DNA from: Zhouia spongiae
GTDB taxonomy: Bacteria; Bacteroidota; Bacteroidia; Flavobacteriales; Flavobacteriaceae
Length of the DNA stretch: 64,000 bases
Assembly (NCBI RefSeq): GCF_022760175.1
Contig: NZ_CP094326.1
Coordinates: forward strand, 2,220,804-2,284,803
Direction of reading: 5' to 3'
The notes under the pieces are model-generated. The model was not told where the DNA came from. It searched no databases and saw only the letters and a list, made by a program, of their open reading frames with translations. This document shows, in pieces, positions 35,482 through 44,147 of this stretch (within the stretch, counting starts at the first letter, position 1; each line of letters starts with the position of its first letter). The translations under genes and the position numbers were made by a program.

Positions 35482-36363
35482 ATGAAAAAGATAAAAACCT
35501 CTAGTTACAGGGTAGACACTCCTGTAAATCTTAAAGATATTTCTACTCTTGACGATTTAAATGCAACTGAAGAAGAGCTAAAGGATGAACTTGAAGATGT
35601 CAGGGAAAAACTCGGAAAGTTTCAGGATGTTTTATATGCACATGGGAAATATGCAGTTCTGATTTGTATTCAGGGGATGGATACAGCAGGGAAAGACAGT
35701 ATGATCAGGGAAGTGTTCAAAGATTTTAATACCAGGGGTATTGTAGTACATAGTTTTAAGGTACCAACCCCATTAGAGTTGAATCACGACTTTTTATGGC
35801 GGCATTACATCGCCTTGCCGGCCAGGGGTAAGTTCTCGGTTTTTAACAGAACCCATTATGAAAATGTATTGGTAACACGGGTACATCCGGAGTATGTGCT
35901 GAATGAGAATATCCCGGGAATCGATACTGTTGAAGATGTTAACGAAGCATTCTGGCATAACAGGTTCGAGCAGATTAAGAGTTTTGAAAAGCATATTGTA
36001 GAAAACGGTACCATTATTTTTAAGTTCTTTTTACATCTGTCAAAGCATGAACAACGGAACAGGTTGCTCCGAAGGATGGATAATAAAGAAAAGAACTGGA
36101 AGTTTTCGCCGGGCGATCTGAAAGAGCGCCAGCTATGGGATACTTATCAGACGTATTACGAGGATGCTCTTAACAGAACATCGACATCTTATGCACCGTG
36201 GTATGTCATTCCAGCCGATAACAAAGAAGCCGCGAGGGTTATAGTTGCCGATATCTTATATGATGAGCTTAAAGCGTATAAGGATATCGAAGAGCCTGAA
36301 CTGGAGCCGGAAGTTCAGGCCAACCTTGATGAATACCGTAAACAATTAGAATCCGAAATATAA
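35482..36363 (+). CDS. Polyphosphate kinase 2 family protein (polyP:nucleotide phosphotransferase)
   Basis: PPK2 enzymes transfer phosphate between polyphosphate and nucleotides. The 293-residue protein has Walker A GMDTAGKDSM at 65-74, the lid with VPTPLELNHDFLWR, and Walker B-like FSVFNRTHYENVLVTRV near residue 119-135. Length and the NRTHYE sequence suit the class III-like group, which can phosphorylate AMP and ADP, but the class is inferred. It ends just before a decayed gene. Confidence 0.88.
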   Translation: MKKIKTSSYRVDTPVNLKDISTLDDLNATEEELKDELEDVREKLGKFQDVLYAHGKYAVLICIQGMDTAGKDSMIREVFKDFNTRGIVVHSFKVPTPLELNHDFLWRHYIALPARGKFSVFNRTHYENVLVTRVHPEYVLNENIPGIDTVEDVNEAFWHNRFEQIKSFEKHIVENGTIIFKFFLHLSKHEQRNRLLRRMDNKEKNWKFSPGDLKERQLWDTYQTYYEDALNRTSTSYAPWYVIPADNKEAARVIVADILYDELKAYKDIEEPELEPEVQANLDEYRKQLESEI

Positions 36364-36598
36364 ATGAAAAAGATATTGGTATTATTCAGTTTGATACCGG
36401 TTTTGTGTCATACAAATCAGAGGCGAAGAGCAATTAGAAAAAATATACAAAACGGCTTTAACAGAAGCAAAAGCAAAGGCTTATGATTGGTTAGATTATT
36501 TGTCGAATCAGATGGGGGAAGATTGTCGGGTTCATTGAATGCGGAAAAGGGCTGTTGAGTATCTAACTAAGGAAGAAATAAAGAAATTCGGGGGAGGC
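36364..36598 (+). pseudogene. Decayed N-terminus of an M28-type peptidase
   Basis: An ATG at 36364 starts a signal-like peptide (MKKILVLFSLIPVLCHTNQ) but the frame then breaks. In the other frames one can follow GEEQLEKIYKTALTEAK, AYDWLDYLSNQMG, then GRLSGSLNAEKG and LTKEEIKKFG, in the order found at the start of secreted M28 metallopeptidases of flavobacteria. At least three small insertions or deletions separate these pieces, and the catalytic domain is absent. The remnant ends at a piece of the intergenic repeat. It begins one codon after the PPK2 stop. Confidence 0.65.
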
Positions 36599-36601
36599 AG
36601 C

Positions 36602-36655
36602 GTTTACCCGATCATCGAGATTTATCCCGTATAGAAATCGGGAGTTCCGACGCAA
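36602..36655. repeat. Intergenic repeat family, partial copy C
   Basis: Contains ACCCGATCATCGAGATTT, shared with the reverse complement of the far end of copy A, and TTCCGACGC similar to copy D near 51737. It sits where the M28 remnant is cut off. Confidence 0.6.
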
Positions 36656-36708
36656 ATGTTTTTTAGGTTTTCCTTTTAATACCTTACGGGCTTGTTTCTG
36701 GGTGTTGC

Positions 36709-37467
36709 CTATGAGCCTTTTTTATCTTCCTCAGGAAGTAAGTCGCAGAACCAGAACCCATGTTCAAAAGGCTTGGTTTCCTGATCTTTTTGGGAGCAAT
36801 TGTCGTTATCGTCTTTAGCGGGTTTATATTTTTTATAAACTATTTCTCCTTTCGTAAAGGATACGGGAGTTTTAAAAATCGGGCCGTCAAAAACAAAAGT
36901 ATGAAACTCCCCGTTTTCGCCACAGGGATCTACATTGTCGGGCAGATCGGCTATAAAACCCTTATCGATAACCCTCCCTGCAAAACTTTTATCTAAATAC
37001 TTTTCGTTAACGCATACAACGATGGCTCTGAACCCTAGCGAAAGGAATTCGTTTATCAATGTATCGGTAGGAATATCCCATAAAGGAAAGAATGCCTTAA
37101 AGCCACTTGCCTTTAATTTTTCTTCACGGTAGGCCCTGAGGTCTTTTAGAAAGATATCTCCAAAAACAGAAACTTCATTCCCCTCTTCTTTTAAAGAAGC
37201 CATGGTTTCTGCCATTATTGTTTCATATACCGCCATGGAAGGCATTTCAGGCAGTAGAATCTTTTTTAACGGAAGCCCGATGTTCTGTGCTTGTAACTCT
37301 AATAATGCTTCATGAACCCCATGCATGGAAACCCTGTTATAGGTTTTGTTTACACTGGTTAAAAGGCAAGAAACATCGTATTGATCTTGTTGCAGTATTT
37401 TGTATAAGGCCATAGCAGAGTCTTTTCCGCTGCTCCAGTTAAAAATAGCTTTGCTCTTTTTCGACAT
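36709..37467 (-). CDS. DUF71/Dph6-type ATP-pyrophosphatase
   Basis: The 252-residue protein has the PP-loop SSGKDSAMAL near residue 12, then LLTSVNKTYNRVSMHGV, and GENGEFHTFVFDGPIF, the signature of the Dph6/COG2102 family. In eukaryotes and archaea this family amidates diphthine. Bacteria lack diphthamide, and comparative genomics has proposed a role in B12 salvage. The presence of NrdJ, IcmF and a BtuF-like protein in the same window fits that, but the gene itself has no B12 neighbour. Confidence 0.85.
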   Translation of the reverse strand: MSKKSKAIFNWSSGKDSAMALYKILQQDQYDVSCLLTSVNKTYNRVSMHGVHEALLELQAQNIGLPLKKILLPEMPSMAVYETIMAETMASLKEEGNEVSVFGDIFLKDLRAYREEKLKASGFKAFFPLWDIPTDTLINEFLSLGFRAIVVCVNEKYLDKSFAGRVIDKGFIADLPDNVDPCGENGEFHTFVFDGPIFKTPVSFTKGEIVYKKYKPAKDDNDNCSQKDQETKPFEHGFWFCDLLPEEDKKGS

Positions 37468-37514
37468 GGTAAAAAATTAAGATGTAAAGATTGTAAAATT
37501 ATCTGCTATTTGAT

Positions 37515-38030
37515 CTATAAGAGGGGGTTTTCTTTGTCGTAAAATGATAATCCTTTACAGAGCCGGTCCATCATGGCAATGATGCGTTGCGCTTTGGTGT
37601 CTTCTGTTTTAGCACTATATATCCAGTCCAGATAAACTTTTCGTTTGGTTTCTTCCAGTTGTATAAAGGTATTGTATGCTTTTTTAGGCTCGTTATGAAA
37701 ACAATCCAGAATTTCATCAGGGATGTACAAAGGAGAGCAGTCTTCATATAAAGTGATATTCACATAATCGCCTGCTTCTTTTTTTATGACTTTACGGATG
37801 GCAGCTTTTACAGCCAGAAAGAGCAGGCCATTCCCTTTAGGCATTAGCTTTACTTTTTTTAGCGGGTAATGGTCAATATATCCGCTGACGATAACCCATC
37901 CGAACGGACGTTTCGGGTTTTGGGGTATTTCCGGGATAAGGGCATAGGTCCAGCTTCCTTTTCCTTCAAATTTTTCAAGCAGGTATTTTTTATCGCGAAC
38001 GATTGGTTGGGGTTCTTGTTGCCGGTTCAT
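37515..38030 (-). CDS. YdeI/OmdA-family protein with DUF1905-type domain
   Basis: The 171-residue cytoplasmic protein starts with a DUF1905-like beta fold (WTYALIPEIPQNPKRPFGWVIVSGYIDHYPLK, read in halves) and ends in a helical OmdA-like domain with YIPDEILDCFHNEPKKAYNTF and TKRKVYLDWIYSAKTEDTKAQRI. The second block is a hallmark of YdeI proteins. The role is uncertain, possibly in stress response. It diverges from the PPIase gene. Confidence 0.83.
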   Translation of the reverse strand: MNRQQEPQPIVRDKKYLLEKFEGKGSWTYALIPEIPQNPKRPFGWVIVSGYIDHYPLKKVKLMPKGNGLLFLAVKAAIRKVIKKEAGDYVNITLYEDCSPLYIPDEILDCFHNEPKKAYNTFIQLEETKRKVYLDWIYSAKTEDTKAQRIIAMMDRLCKGLSFYDKENPLL

Positions 38031-38105
38031 TTTTTTACAGACATAAGTGATAGATTGTCAAAGATAACAATACCCTTATTTCGAGGAAAAAACCCTGTTA
38101 AGTAT

Positions 38106-38113
38106 TATCTTTG
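38106..38113 (+). promoter_or_regulatory. -7 element of the PPIase-fusion gene
   Basis: TATCTTTG followed by CACC, a perfect TAnnTTTG, 23 nt before the ATG. No -33 TTG at a normal distance was found. Confidence 0.5.
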
Positions 38114-38136
38114 CACCACAATTAAAAACATATATC

Positions 38137-39069
38137 ATGCAAGACGGAATTTACGCTAAGTTTCACACCTCTAAAGGTGATATACTGGTAAAACTTACAC
38201 ACGATAAAACTCCCGGAACTGTGGGCAACTTTATTGCTTTGGCAGAGGGAAATATGGAAAATGATGCAAAACCACAGGGTAACCCTTATTATGACGGATT
38301 AAAATTCCACAGGGTCATAGCTGATTTTATGATCCAGGGTGGGTGCCCTCAGGGTAGCGGAATGGGTGGACCCGGTTATCAGTTTGATGACGAGATCCAT
38401 CCGGAATTAAAACACAACAGACCAGGGGTTTTGTCAATGGCGAATGCCGGGCCCGGTACAAACGGAAGCCAGTTTTTTATAACACATGTTGAAACACCCT
38501 GGTTGGATGGAAAGCATACTGTATTCGGACTGGTAGAAAGCGGACAGGATATAGTAGATATGATTGCCCAAGACGATCAGATAGATAAAGTAGAGATCAT
38601 CAGGGTTGGTGATGAGGCGAAAAACTGGAATGCCATTGAGGCTTTCAGAACTTTTGAAGGCGAACGCGAAAAACGTATTGCTGCTGAAAAAGCTCAAAGA
38701 GAAGAAGAACTGGAGAAAGTATCAGCCGGTTTCGACAAAACGGAAAGTGGTTTACGTTATAAAATCATCGAAAAAGGAAATGGGCCTAAGGCAGAGAAAG
38801 GGCAAACAGTTTCGGTTCACTATGAAGGAGCTCTTACTAGCGGACAGGTTTTCGATTCATCATTTAAAAGAAAGCAACCTATAGAATTCACCCTAGGGAT
38901 CGGACAGGTAATTGCCGGCTGGGATGAAGGTATCGGGTTATTGAATGTTGGTGATAAGGCCCGTTTTGTTATACCGTCTGAGCTGGGTTATGGCAGCCGC
39001 GGAGCAGGAGGGGTAATACCTCCGGATGCTGTCTTGGTTTTTGATGTGAAACTTGTTGATGTCAAGTAA
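38137..39069 (+). CDS. Dual-family peptidyl-prolyl isomerase (cyclophilin-FKBP fusion)
   Basis: The 310-residue protein joins two unrelated prolyl isomerases. Residues about 5-165 form a cyclophilin ([16 protein letters not shown] with the catalytic Arg, and [10 protein letters not shown]). A charged coiled linker follows (about 170-200). Residues about 205-310 form an FKBP ([48 protein letters not shown]). There is no signal peptide, so it acts in the cytoplasm. Such fusions have been described in Flavobacterium. It follows its own promoter and ends in a strong terminator. Confidence 0.94.
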   Translation: MQDGIYAKFHTSKGDILVKLTHDKTPGTVGNFIALAEGNMENDAKPQGNPYYDGLKFHRVIADFMIQGGCPQGSGMGGPGYQFDDEIHPELKHNRPGVLSMANAGPGTNGSQFFITHVETPWLDGKHTVFGLVESGQDIVDMIAQDDQIDKVEIIRVGDEAKNWNAIEAFRTFEGEREKRIAAEKAQREEELEKVSAGFDKTESGLRYKIIEKGNGPKAEKGQTVSVHYEGALTSGQVFDSSFKRKQPIEFTLGIGQVIAGWDEGIGLLNVGDKARFVIPSELGYGSRGAGGVIPPDAVLVFDVKLVDVK

Positions 39070-39106
39070 GTTAAAAAATCTTAGATTATATATTTTTTTA
39101 TTATAA

Positions 39107-39134
39107 ACGTTCCTGCTTCAGGAGCGTTTTTTTT
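39107..39134 (+). terminator. Terminator of the PPIase-fusion gene
   Basis: ACGTTCCTG / CAGGAGCGT (one G-T pair) with a CTT loop and eight T, 10 nt before the next start codon. Confidence 0.9.
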
Positions 39135-39144
39135 ATCTTTGAAT

Positions 39145-39690
39145 ATGACAACTGCAGCACAATTAGAATTGTTAAAGTATCCTATCGGGAAGTACAATCC
39201 GCCAACAGAAGTAACCGGTGCCAAACTCTCTGAATGGATAGGAGATATAGAAGCGTTACCTTCCAGATTAAGAAGTTTGATTGCTGATTTTACCGAAGAA
39301 CAGTTAGCTACATCATACAGGGCAGATGGCTGGACGGTTAGGCAGGTAGTGCACCACCTGGCAGATAGCCATATAAATAGTTATGCACGCTATAAGTGGA
39401 CCCTGACCGAAGACAAGCCTACCATTAAGACATATTACGAAGATCGTTGGGCAGAGCTCGATGATTATGAAGCTCCGGTAGAGATGTCATTACAGCTTTT
39501 GGAAACCCTGCATGCACGTTGGGTGTATTTATTGAAAAGGCTGACTGAAAAAGAAATGGCAAGGACTTTTATACATCCGGAACACAATAGAGAAATATCA
39601 CTTGCCGTGCTTACGAGCCTGTACTCATGGCATAGCAGGCACCATTATGCGCATATAGAACATCTTGCAAAAAGAAAAGGGTGGATTTAA
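39145..39690 (+). CDS. DinB/YfiT-family metal-dependent hydrolase or transferase
   Basis: The 181-residue protein is a four-helix DinB-type protein. Three metal-binding histidines are visible: one in VVHHLADSH near residue 70 and two in WHSRHHYAHI near the C-terminus. The N-terminal YPIGKYNPP block is specific to YfiT relatives, some of which are thiol-S-transferases. The ATG at 39145 is used, since the upstream TTG at 39139 adds only two residues. The substrate is unknown. Confidence 0.82.
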   Translation: MTTAAQLELLKYPIGKYNPPTEVTGAKLSEWIGDIEALPSRLRSLIADFTEEQLATSYRADGWTVRQVVHHLADSHINSYARYKWTLTEDKPTIKTYYEDRWAELDDYEAPVEMSLQLLETLHARWVYLLKRLTEKEMARTFIHPEHNREISLAVLTSLYSWHSRHHYAHIEHLAKRKGWI

Positions 39691-39770
39691 TTAAATGAAT
39701 GCCAGCCACGGCTTGTCGATGGAAAAGGATAGGATGGTATTACAACAAGCCAAGCTTGACATTCATTTAA
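39691..39770. repeat. Long imperfect inverted repeat between convergent genes
   Basis: Arms TTAAATGAATGCCAGCC..GGCTTGT (39691-39716) and ACAAGCC..GCTTGACATTCATTTAA (39745-39770) face each other around 28 nt. The arms differ at about five positions. Without T runs it is either a shared terminator for the DinB and peroxiredoxin genes or a miniature-element remnant. Confidence 0.6.
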
Positions 39771-39782
39771 AATATCTTCGGC

Positions 39783-40424
39783 TTAATCCAAATCCGGTTG
39801 TGGCGTAAGGCGTAAATACGGTCTTACCTCTTTAAAGCCTTTCGTAAATAATTTTTTGGCCTCTTCGTTTGATACAGAAGGGCTGATAACAACTTCGTCG
39901 CCATGTTTCCAATTGGCAGGCGTAGCCACTTTTTGGTATGCTGTCAGTTGTAACGAATCAATGACCCGTAACAGCTCTTCAAAATTCCTTCCTGTAGATG
40001 CAGGGTAGGTGATTATAAGTTTGATGGTTTTATCGCTGCCTATAACGTAAACAGACCTAACGGTGAAAGTTTCGCTTGCATTAGGGTGAATCATGTCATA
40101 CAGAGAAGAAACCTTCCGGTCTTCGTCGGCTATAATCGGAAAGTTCACCGTAGTATGCTGGGTATCGTTGATATCGCTTACCCAGCCTTTATGCGATTCT
40201 AATCCATCTACACTAAGAGCCAATACCTTGGTATTTCGTTTAGCAAATTCATCTTTATACTTAGCAACAGCCCCCAGTTCGGTAGTACATACCGGAGTGT
40301 AATCGGCAGGGTGCGAAAATAGCACTCCCCATCCGTCGCCCAGATAATCATAGAAGTTAATTTCACCTTCGGTAGTCTGAGCGGTAAAGTCGGGAGCTTT
40401 GTCTCCTAATCGTAGTGTTGCCAT
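39783..40424 (-). CDS. Peroxiredoxin (Prx6-like, 1-Cys type)
   Basis: The 213-residue thiol peroxidase reduces hydrogen peroxide and organic peroxides. The peroxidatic cysteine is Cys46 in DYTPVCTTELG, with the conserved Thr two residues before. The C-terminal extension (PANWKHGDEVVISPSVS) is that of the Prx6 group, and no resolving cysteine is visible. A perfect -7 box (TAATTTTG, minus strand, 40459-40466) lies about 35 nt before the ATG. Confidence 0.93.
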   Translation of the reverse strand: MATLRLGDKAPDFTAQTTEGEINFYDYLGDGWGVLFSHPADYTPVCTTELGAVAKYKDEFAKRNTKVLALSVDGLESHKGWVSDINDTQHTTVNFPIIADEDRKVSSLYDMIHPNASETFTVRSVYVIGSDKTIKLIITYPASTGRNFEELLRVIDSLQLTAYQKVATPANWKHGDEVVISPSVSNEEAKKLFTKGFKEVRPYLRLTPQPDLD

Positions 40425-40563
40425 AATATTGCTTTTTTAGATTTCTCTATATAGTCTACAAAATTAGTAGATTAATAGAATAAATCACTTTAATCCTGAA
40501 ATAATTTCATGTTAATTTTATACTAATAGGTGCTAAGTGACTGTAAAAAAGGTGTTTATGATG

Positions 40564-41118
40564 TTATTTCCATTTGATGTTACAGCCCAAACTCGGTTTT
40601 TGATCGATCTTGAGAGAGACTTCTGTAAGCAAACTGTTAATGGCTGTACGCAAGTCTTTTCCTGTTACGGGTAAATCATTACCAGGTCTGGAATTGTCGA
40701 TCTGCCCTCTGTAAATCAGATCCATACGACCGTTAAACACATAAAAATCCGGGGTGCAGGCGGCATCGTATGCTTTGGCTACTTTCTGACTTTCATCATA
40801 GAGGTAAGGGAATATAAAATCCTGTTCTTTGGCATTGATTTTCATTTTATCCGGAGCATCATCGGGGTAATTCTCAACATCGTTACTTGAAATGGCAATA
40901 AAACTGATTCCCACCGGCGTGTATTGTTTTGCTATTCGCGATATTTCGTTATTGACATGTTTTACAAAGGGGCAATGATTGCATATAAACATGACAACGG
41001 TACCTTTTTCGCCTTTCAGGTCATCTAATGAAAGCATCTTATCAGATATGGTATCGTAGAGTGTGAAATCAGGGGCTTTGGTACCAAGTGGTAACATATT
41101 ACTTTCGGTTCTGGCCAT
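40564..41118 (-). CDS. Thioredoxin-fold redox protein of the AhpC/TSA-like group
   Basis: The 184-residue protein has a thioredoxin fold with CNHCP (Cys46 and Cys49), and ends in a Lys-rich tail after LGCNIKWK. The block SLDDLKGEKGTVVMFICNHCPFVKHV is shared with the redox proteins often found beside peroxiredoxins. It has no signal peptide and probably acts in the cytoplasm, perhaps recycling the neighbouring Prx6. That pairing is inferred from location. Confidence 0.85.
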   Translation of the reverse strand: MARTESNMLPLGTKAPDFTLYDTISDKMLSLDDLKGEKGTVVMFICNHCPFVKHVNNEISRIAKQYTPVGISFIAISSNDVENYPDDAPDKMKINAKEQDFIFPYLYDESQKVAKAYDAACTPDFYVFNGRMDLIYRGQIDNSRPGNDLPVTGKDLRTAINSLLTEVSLKIDQKPSLGCNIKWK

Positions 41119-41244
41119 ATGAGTTGGTATTTAAATGAATCTACAAAATATAAAAATCTCATGAAATTTCAACATAATTGTTTAAACGAATAAATTTTGA
41201 TGCTATATCATTAAGTTGTAAATTAATGTGAAAAACAGGAAGTT

Positions 41245-41547
41245 ATGGAAAGGTCGTATGAAACATTGTCTGAAGCTATAAATTCGTTAAAGTTAGATGG
41301 TTATGTGGAAGATTTTAATCTTTGCGATGCAGGGGTTGAGAATAAGCATAAAAAAACCATTCACAATTCAGATGAATTAATCGTGATTACCTATTACCGG
41401 TTTGAGGGAACAACAAATCCGGACGACAGTTCTGTTCTTTATGTTATAGAAACGACTTCGGGAGAAAAGGGACTATTGGTCGATGCTTATGGTATGTATT
41501 CGGGGAATGTATCGCAAGAGCTTATGGATAAACTAAAAATGCGGTAG
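41245..41547 (+). CDS. Small conserved protein, often mislabelled PRPP synthetase
   Basis: A 100-residue acidic cytoplasmic protein: METLS-like start (YETLSEAINSLKLDGY), a beta core with YRFEGTTNPDDSSVLYVIET and KGLLVDAYGMYSG. The pattern is found in many flavobacteria, where it is sometimes annotated as phosphoribosylpyrophosphate synthetase; it is too short and lacks the PRPP-binding motif for that. The function is unknown. Confidence 0.75.
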   Translation: MERSYETLSEAINSLKLDGYVEDFNLCDAGVENKHKKTIHNSDELIVITYYRFEGTTNPDDSSVLYVIETTSGEKGLLVDAYGMYSGNVSQELMDKLKMR

Positions 41548-41561
41548 TAATTTTTGTTTCT

Positions 41562-41915
41562 TTATTTTATGATATTAAAAGTATCGTCCTTTTCAACCAG
41601 CAATTTTCCCCAGTTATTGAGTTTCCATAAAATATCAACAAGTTTTCGGCCTAAGTCTGTCAATTGGTATTCAACTCTTGGAGGAATTTCGTTATAGGAT
41701 TTTTTGGTTAAGAGTCCGTCGGAAACCATTTCAGAAAGTTGCTGATTGAGTACTCTTCGGTCTACATTTTTAATGCCTCTCAAAAATTCACTTGGTCGTT
41801 TTTTTCCTTCATTGATTTGCCAAACAATGGCAATTTTCCATTTTCCACTGATGGTATTTACTGCTTTTTCTAAAGGACAGACTTTTTCTTCTATTGCTAT
41901 GGCCTTTGTGCTCAT
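41562..41915 (-). CDS. HxlR-type winged-helix transcriptional regulator
   Basis: The ATG at 41915 gives 117 residues and starts just before the family block CPLEKAVNTISGKWKIAIVW, whose cysteine is the usual sensing residue. The winged helix continues with RPSEFLRGIKNVDRRVLNQQLSEMVSDGLL and YQLTDLGRKL. Such regulators sense electrophiles or oxidants. A frame open from 41975 adds residues without similarity. No divergent target gene is obvious; the next gene starts about 285 nt away on the other strand. Confidence 0.9.
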   Translation of the reverse strand: MSTKAIAIEEKVCPLEKAVNTISGKWKIAIVWQINEGKKRPSEFLRGIKNVDRRVLNQQLSEMVSDGLLTKKSYNEIPPRVEYQLTDLGRKLVDILWKLNNWGKLLVEKDDTFNIIK

Positions 41916-42200
41916 AATATTGACTTTTTTATCCCCTACTGATAAAATTATGCGGTATTGATTGCCTTGTATCAAGATTGTAAATTTGAAGGAGAATTAA
42001 ATGCCAAATTTAAAAATTTATTAAAGACAGATTCTAATGTGAGGGTTTAAAAGTCGTACTAAAACAGGCTTTTATTGAAGTGTGAAAATGTCGGATATAA
42101 CTTTATTAATAATCAATCAGAATATCTTAGAAAGGGAGCGTCAAAAGAAATTGGTTTTGACTGCCCCGGAAAATTATTGGATTAAAAGATTAGTGTAACT

Positions 42201-43019
42201 ATGATGAACGAGCAGATTAACAACAGAAAAGGAGCGAGGAAAGTACAGGATATTCCTAAAGAAGTTTTGGATTTACTTAACAACGGAAACATTGAGACCG
42301 TTAATTTAACAGAATGGTTAGCGGTAAATCATATCGAACTTATTAAAGCTAATTTTGTCGATATCGGTATTCCAGGTGATGGAATTCAGAAGGTACTGGA
42401 TGAAGTTCGGAAACAGAAGAAGCCATCGGTAATGAACACGATAAAAGTTGTTGGTGAATCGATTTATCGACACTTAAATGGAAGGGCGGAATTTTTAGCT
42501 GTTTTTGAAAAACTTAAAGCACATAAGTCGGATTCAATCCGCTGTTATGCACCTTATTTGGTTTCGTTAAACGACGAATCAGATATAGAAGAGAAACTAA
42601 ATGAAGTAAAGGATTTGATAGCTGACAGGCATTTTGGAGTGAGGGAAGTTGTATGGATGGCCTTGCGACCCGAAATAGCTAAAGATTTAGAAAAATCAAT
42701 ACGGATATTAACGGAATGGACAACCCATGAGCACGAATATATCAGAAGGTTTACAACAGAGTCGACCCGACCACGAGGGGTTTGGTGTAGACATATTGAC
42801 AAACTAAAGGAAAATCCGGAAGTTGCTTTGCCTATTCTTGAAAATTTAAAATCCGATTCATCCAAATACGTTCAAGACAGTGTTGGAAACTGGTTAAACG
42901 ATGCCAGCAAGTCACGCCCCGATTTCGTTATAGAACTCTGCGACAGGTGGAAAAAAGAGTCACCCGTTAAAGAAACCGAAAAGATCATCAAAAAAGCAAG
43001 AAGAACCATTGATAAATAA
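42201..43019 (+). CDS. AlkC/AlkD-like DNA alkylation repair protein
   Basis: The 272-residue protein is an all-helical HEAT-like repeat protein. The block HFGVREVVWMALRP, then RRFTTESTRPRGVWCRHIDKL and LKSDSSKYVQDSVGNWLNDASK are typical of AlkC-type 3-methyladenine DNA glycosylases. They remove alkylated bases by flipping DNA around the solenoid. It has no SOS-like box that I recognise. It follows the HxlR gene on the opposite strand. Confidence 0.8.
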   Translation: MMNEQINNRKGARKVQDIPKEVLDLLNNGNIETVNLTEWLAVNHIELIKANFVDIGIPGDGIQKVLDEVRKQKKPSVMNTIKVVGESIYRHLNGRAEFLAVFEKLKAHKSDSIRCYAPYLVSLNDESDIEEKLNEVKDLIADRHFGVREVVWMALRPEIAKDLEKSIRILTEWTTHEHEYIRRFTTESTRPRGVWCRHIDKLKENPEVALPILENLKSDSSKYVQDSVGNWLNDASKSRPDFVIELCDRWKKESPVKETEKIIKKARRTIDK

Positions 43020-43219
43020 AACAAGTCGATTGGTTAAAAGAGATGAGTGTTCGGTAGTTTGATTTTAAGTGAAGCCAGATGCCTTTGGCCGGCTGAAATC
43101 TTTTTTGATCATCGTATACGAAGTTGTATTTTTTATATGTTGCCCGATAATCGCTATCCGGAACCACACTCAGGGTGAACCATTAGTTTGTCTTATAGCG
43201 AAACCTATCTTCATTTTTT

Positions 43220-43247
43220 TGTAACAAATGTTTACGGCGCATACTTA
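43220..43247 (+). promoter_or_regulatory. ECF-sigma-like promoter of the TraB-sigma operon
   Basis: TGTAACA at 43220-43226 and GCATACTT about 14 nt later resemble the -35 GTAAC-type motif of ECF sigma factors, about 30-50 nt before the TraB start. The TAnnTTTG -7 motif is absent. Autoregulation by the encoded sigma is likely but unproven. Confidence 0.4.
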
Positions 43248-43275
43248 CTTGGTGTAATGACTAAAACTTTAAAAA

Positions 43276-44136
43276 ATGAAGAATATTAAAAAAATGATTA
43301 CTGTATGTGTTTTATGTGTTTCTTTTGTTATCTCTGCACAGGAAAAAGGGGATGTGGAAAATTCCGTTCTTTGGAAAATAGAACATCCTGATCTCAAACA
43401 GTCTTCTTATTTGTTTGGTACTTTGCATATGATTTGTGAAGATGAATTCTCTATCCCTGAAAAGGTGTTGAACAGTTTGAACAATGTTGACGAATTGGTG
43501 TTAGAGGTGAATCTTTCCGACTCCGAAGAAATGATAGCTTTGCAAAAAGAAATGATTAAGGGGAACAAAATTTCAGAAGATTTGACAGCAAAACAATTCT
43601 CTGATCTGGATGCTTTTATTCAGAAGGTCATGGGGCTTCCATTACAAAATTTTGATGCTTATGGTATTTCGACGCTTTACAGTATGATGACGAGTAAAAT
43701 GCTGTCGTGTACCAATATCAAGTTTATGGAGATTGAGTTGGCACAAATAGCTGCAAAAAAGAATGTTAAGGTTGTTGCTTTGGAGAAAGTCTCAGAACAG
43801 TTCGGTTATATTAAAATGGCATATCCGCCTTTAGAATGTTACCGGCTTATATTTCTATTTGAAGAATACAAAGAAGATTTTAATAAGGCTGTTCGGCTCT
43901 ATAAGCAAGAAGATATTACCGAAACTACTCGTTTAATAAGTCAGGATAAATATATGAATGCCCATTCAAGGCGATATCTGCTAGAAAACCGGAATATTAA
44001 TTGGGTCGAAAAAATGGCGGTAATGATGAAAGAGAAAAGTAATCTTTTTGCCGTAGGCGCAGCACATTTGACAAGTAAGGATGGTTTAATTCAACTTTTA
44101 AAGGAAAAAGGGTACATCGTAACCCCTGTTCTATAA
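43276..44136 (+). CDS. TraB/GumN-family secreted protein
   Basis: A 286-residue protein with a signal peptide (about 1-21, ending ISAQ). The two metal-binding motifs of TraB/GumN/Tiki proteins are visible: GTLHM near residue 49 and GAAHL near residue 262. Eukaryotic Tiki proteins of this group are metalloproteases. The protein probably lies in the periplasm. It is followed 11 nt later by the ECF sigma gene, so it may be a target or sensor of that system. Confidence 0.87.
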   Translation: MKNIKKMITVCVLCVSFVISAQEKGDVENSVLWKIEHPDLKQSSYLFGTLHMICEDEFSIPEKVLNSLNNVDELVLEVNLSDSEEMIALQKEMIKGNKISEDLTAKQFSDLDAFIQKVMGLPLQNFDAYGISTLYSMMTSKMLSCTNIKFMEIELAQIAAKKNVKVVALEKVSEQFGYIKMAYPPLECYRLIFLFEEYKEDFNKAVRLYKQEDITETTRLISQDKYMNAHSRRYLLENRNINWVEKMAVMMKEKSNLFAVGAAHLTSKDGLIQLLKEKGYIVTPVL

Positions 44137-44147
44137 ACTAATAACCT

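Noticed and set aside
39134-39141. TATCTTTG as promoter of the DinB-type gene
   Set aside because: It lies 3 nt before the ATG, so transcription would begin inside the gene, and it overlaps the terminator's T run.
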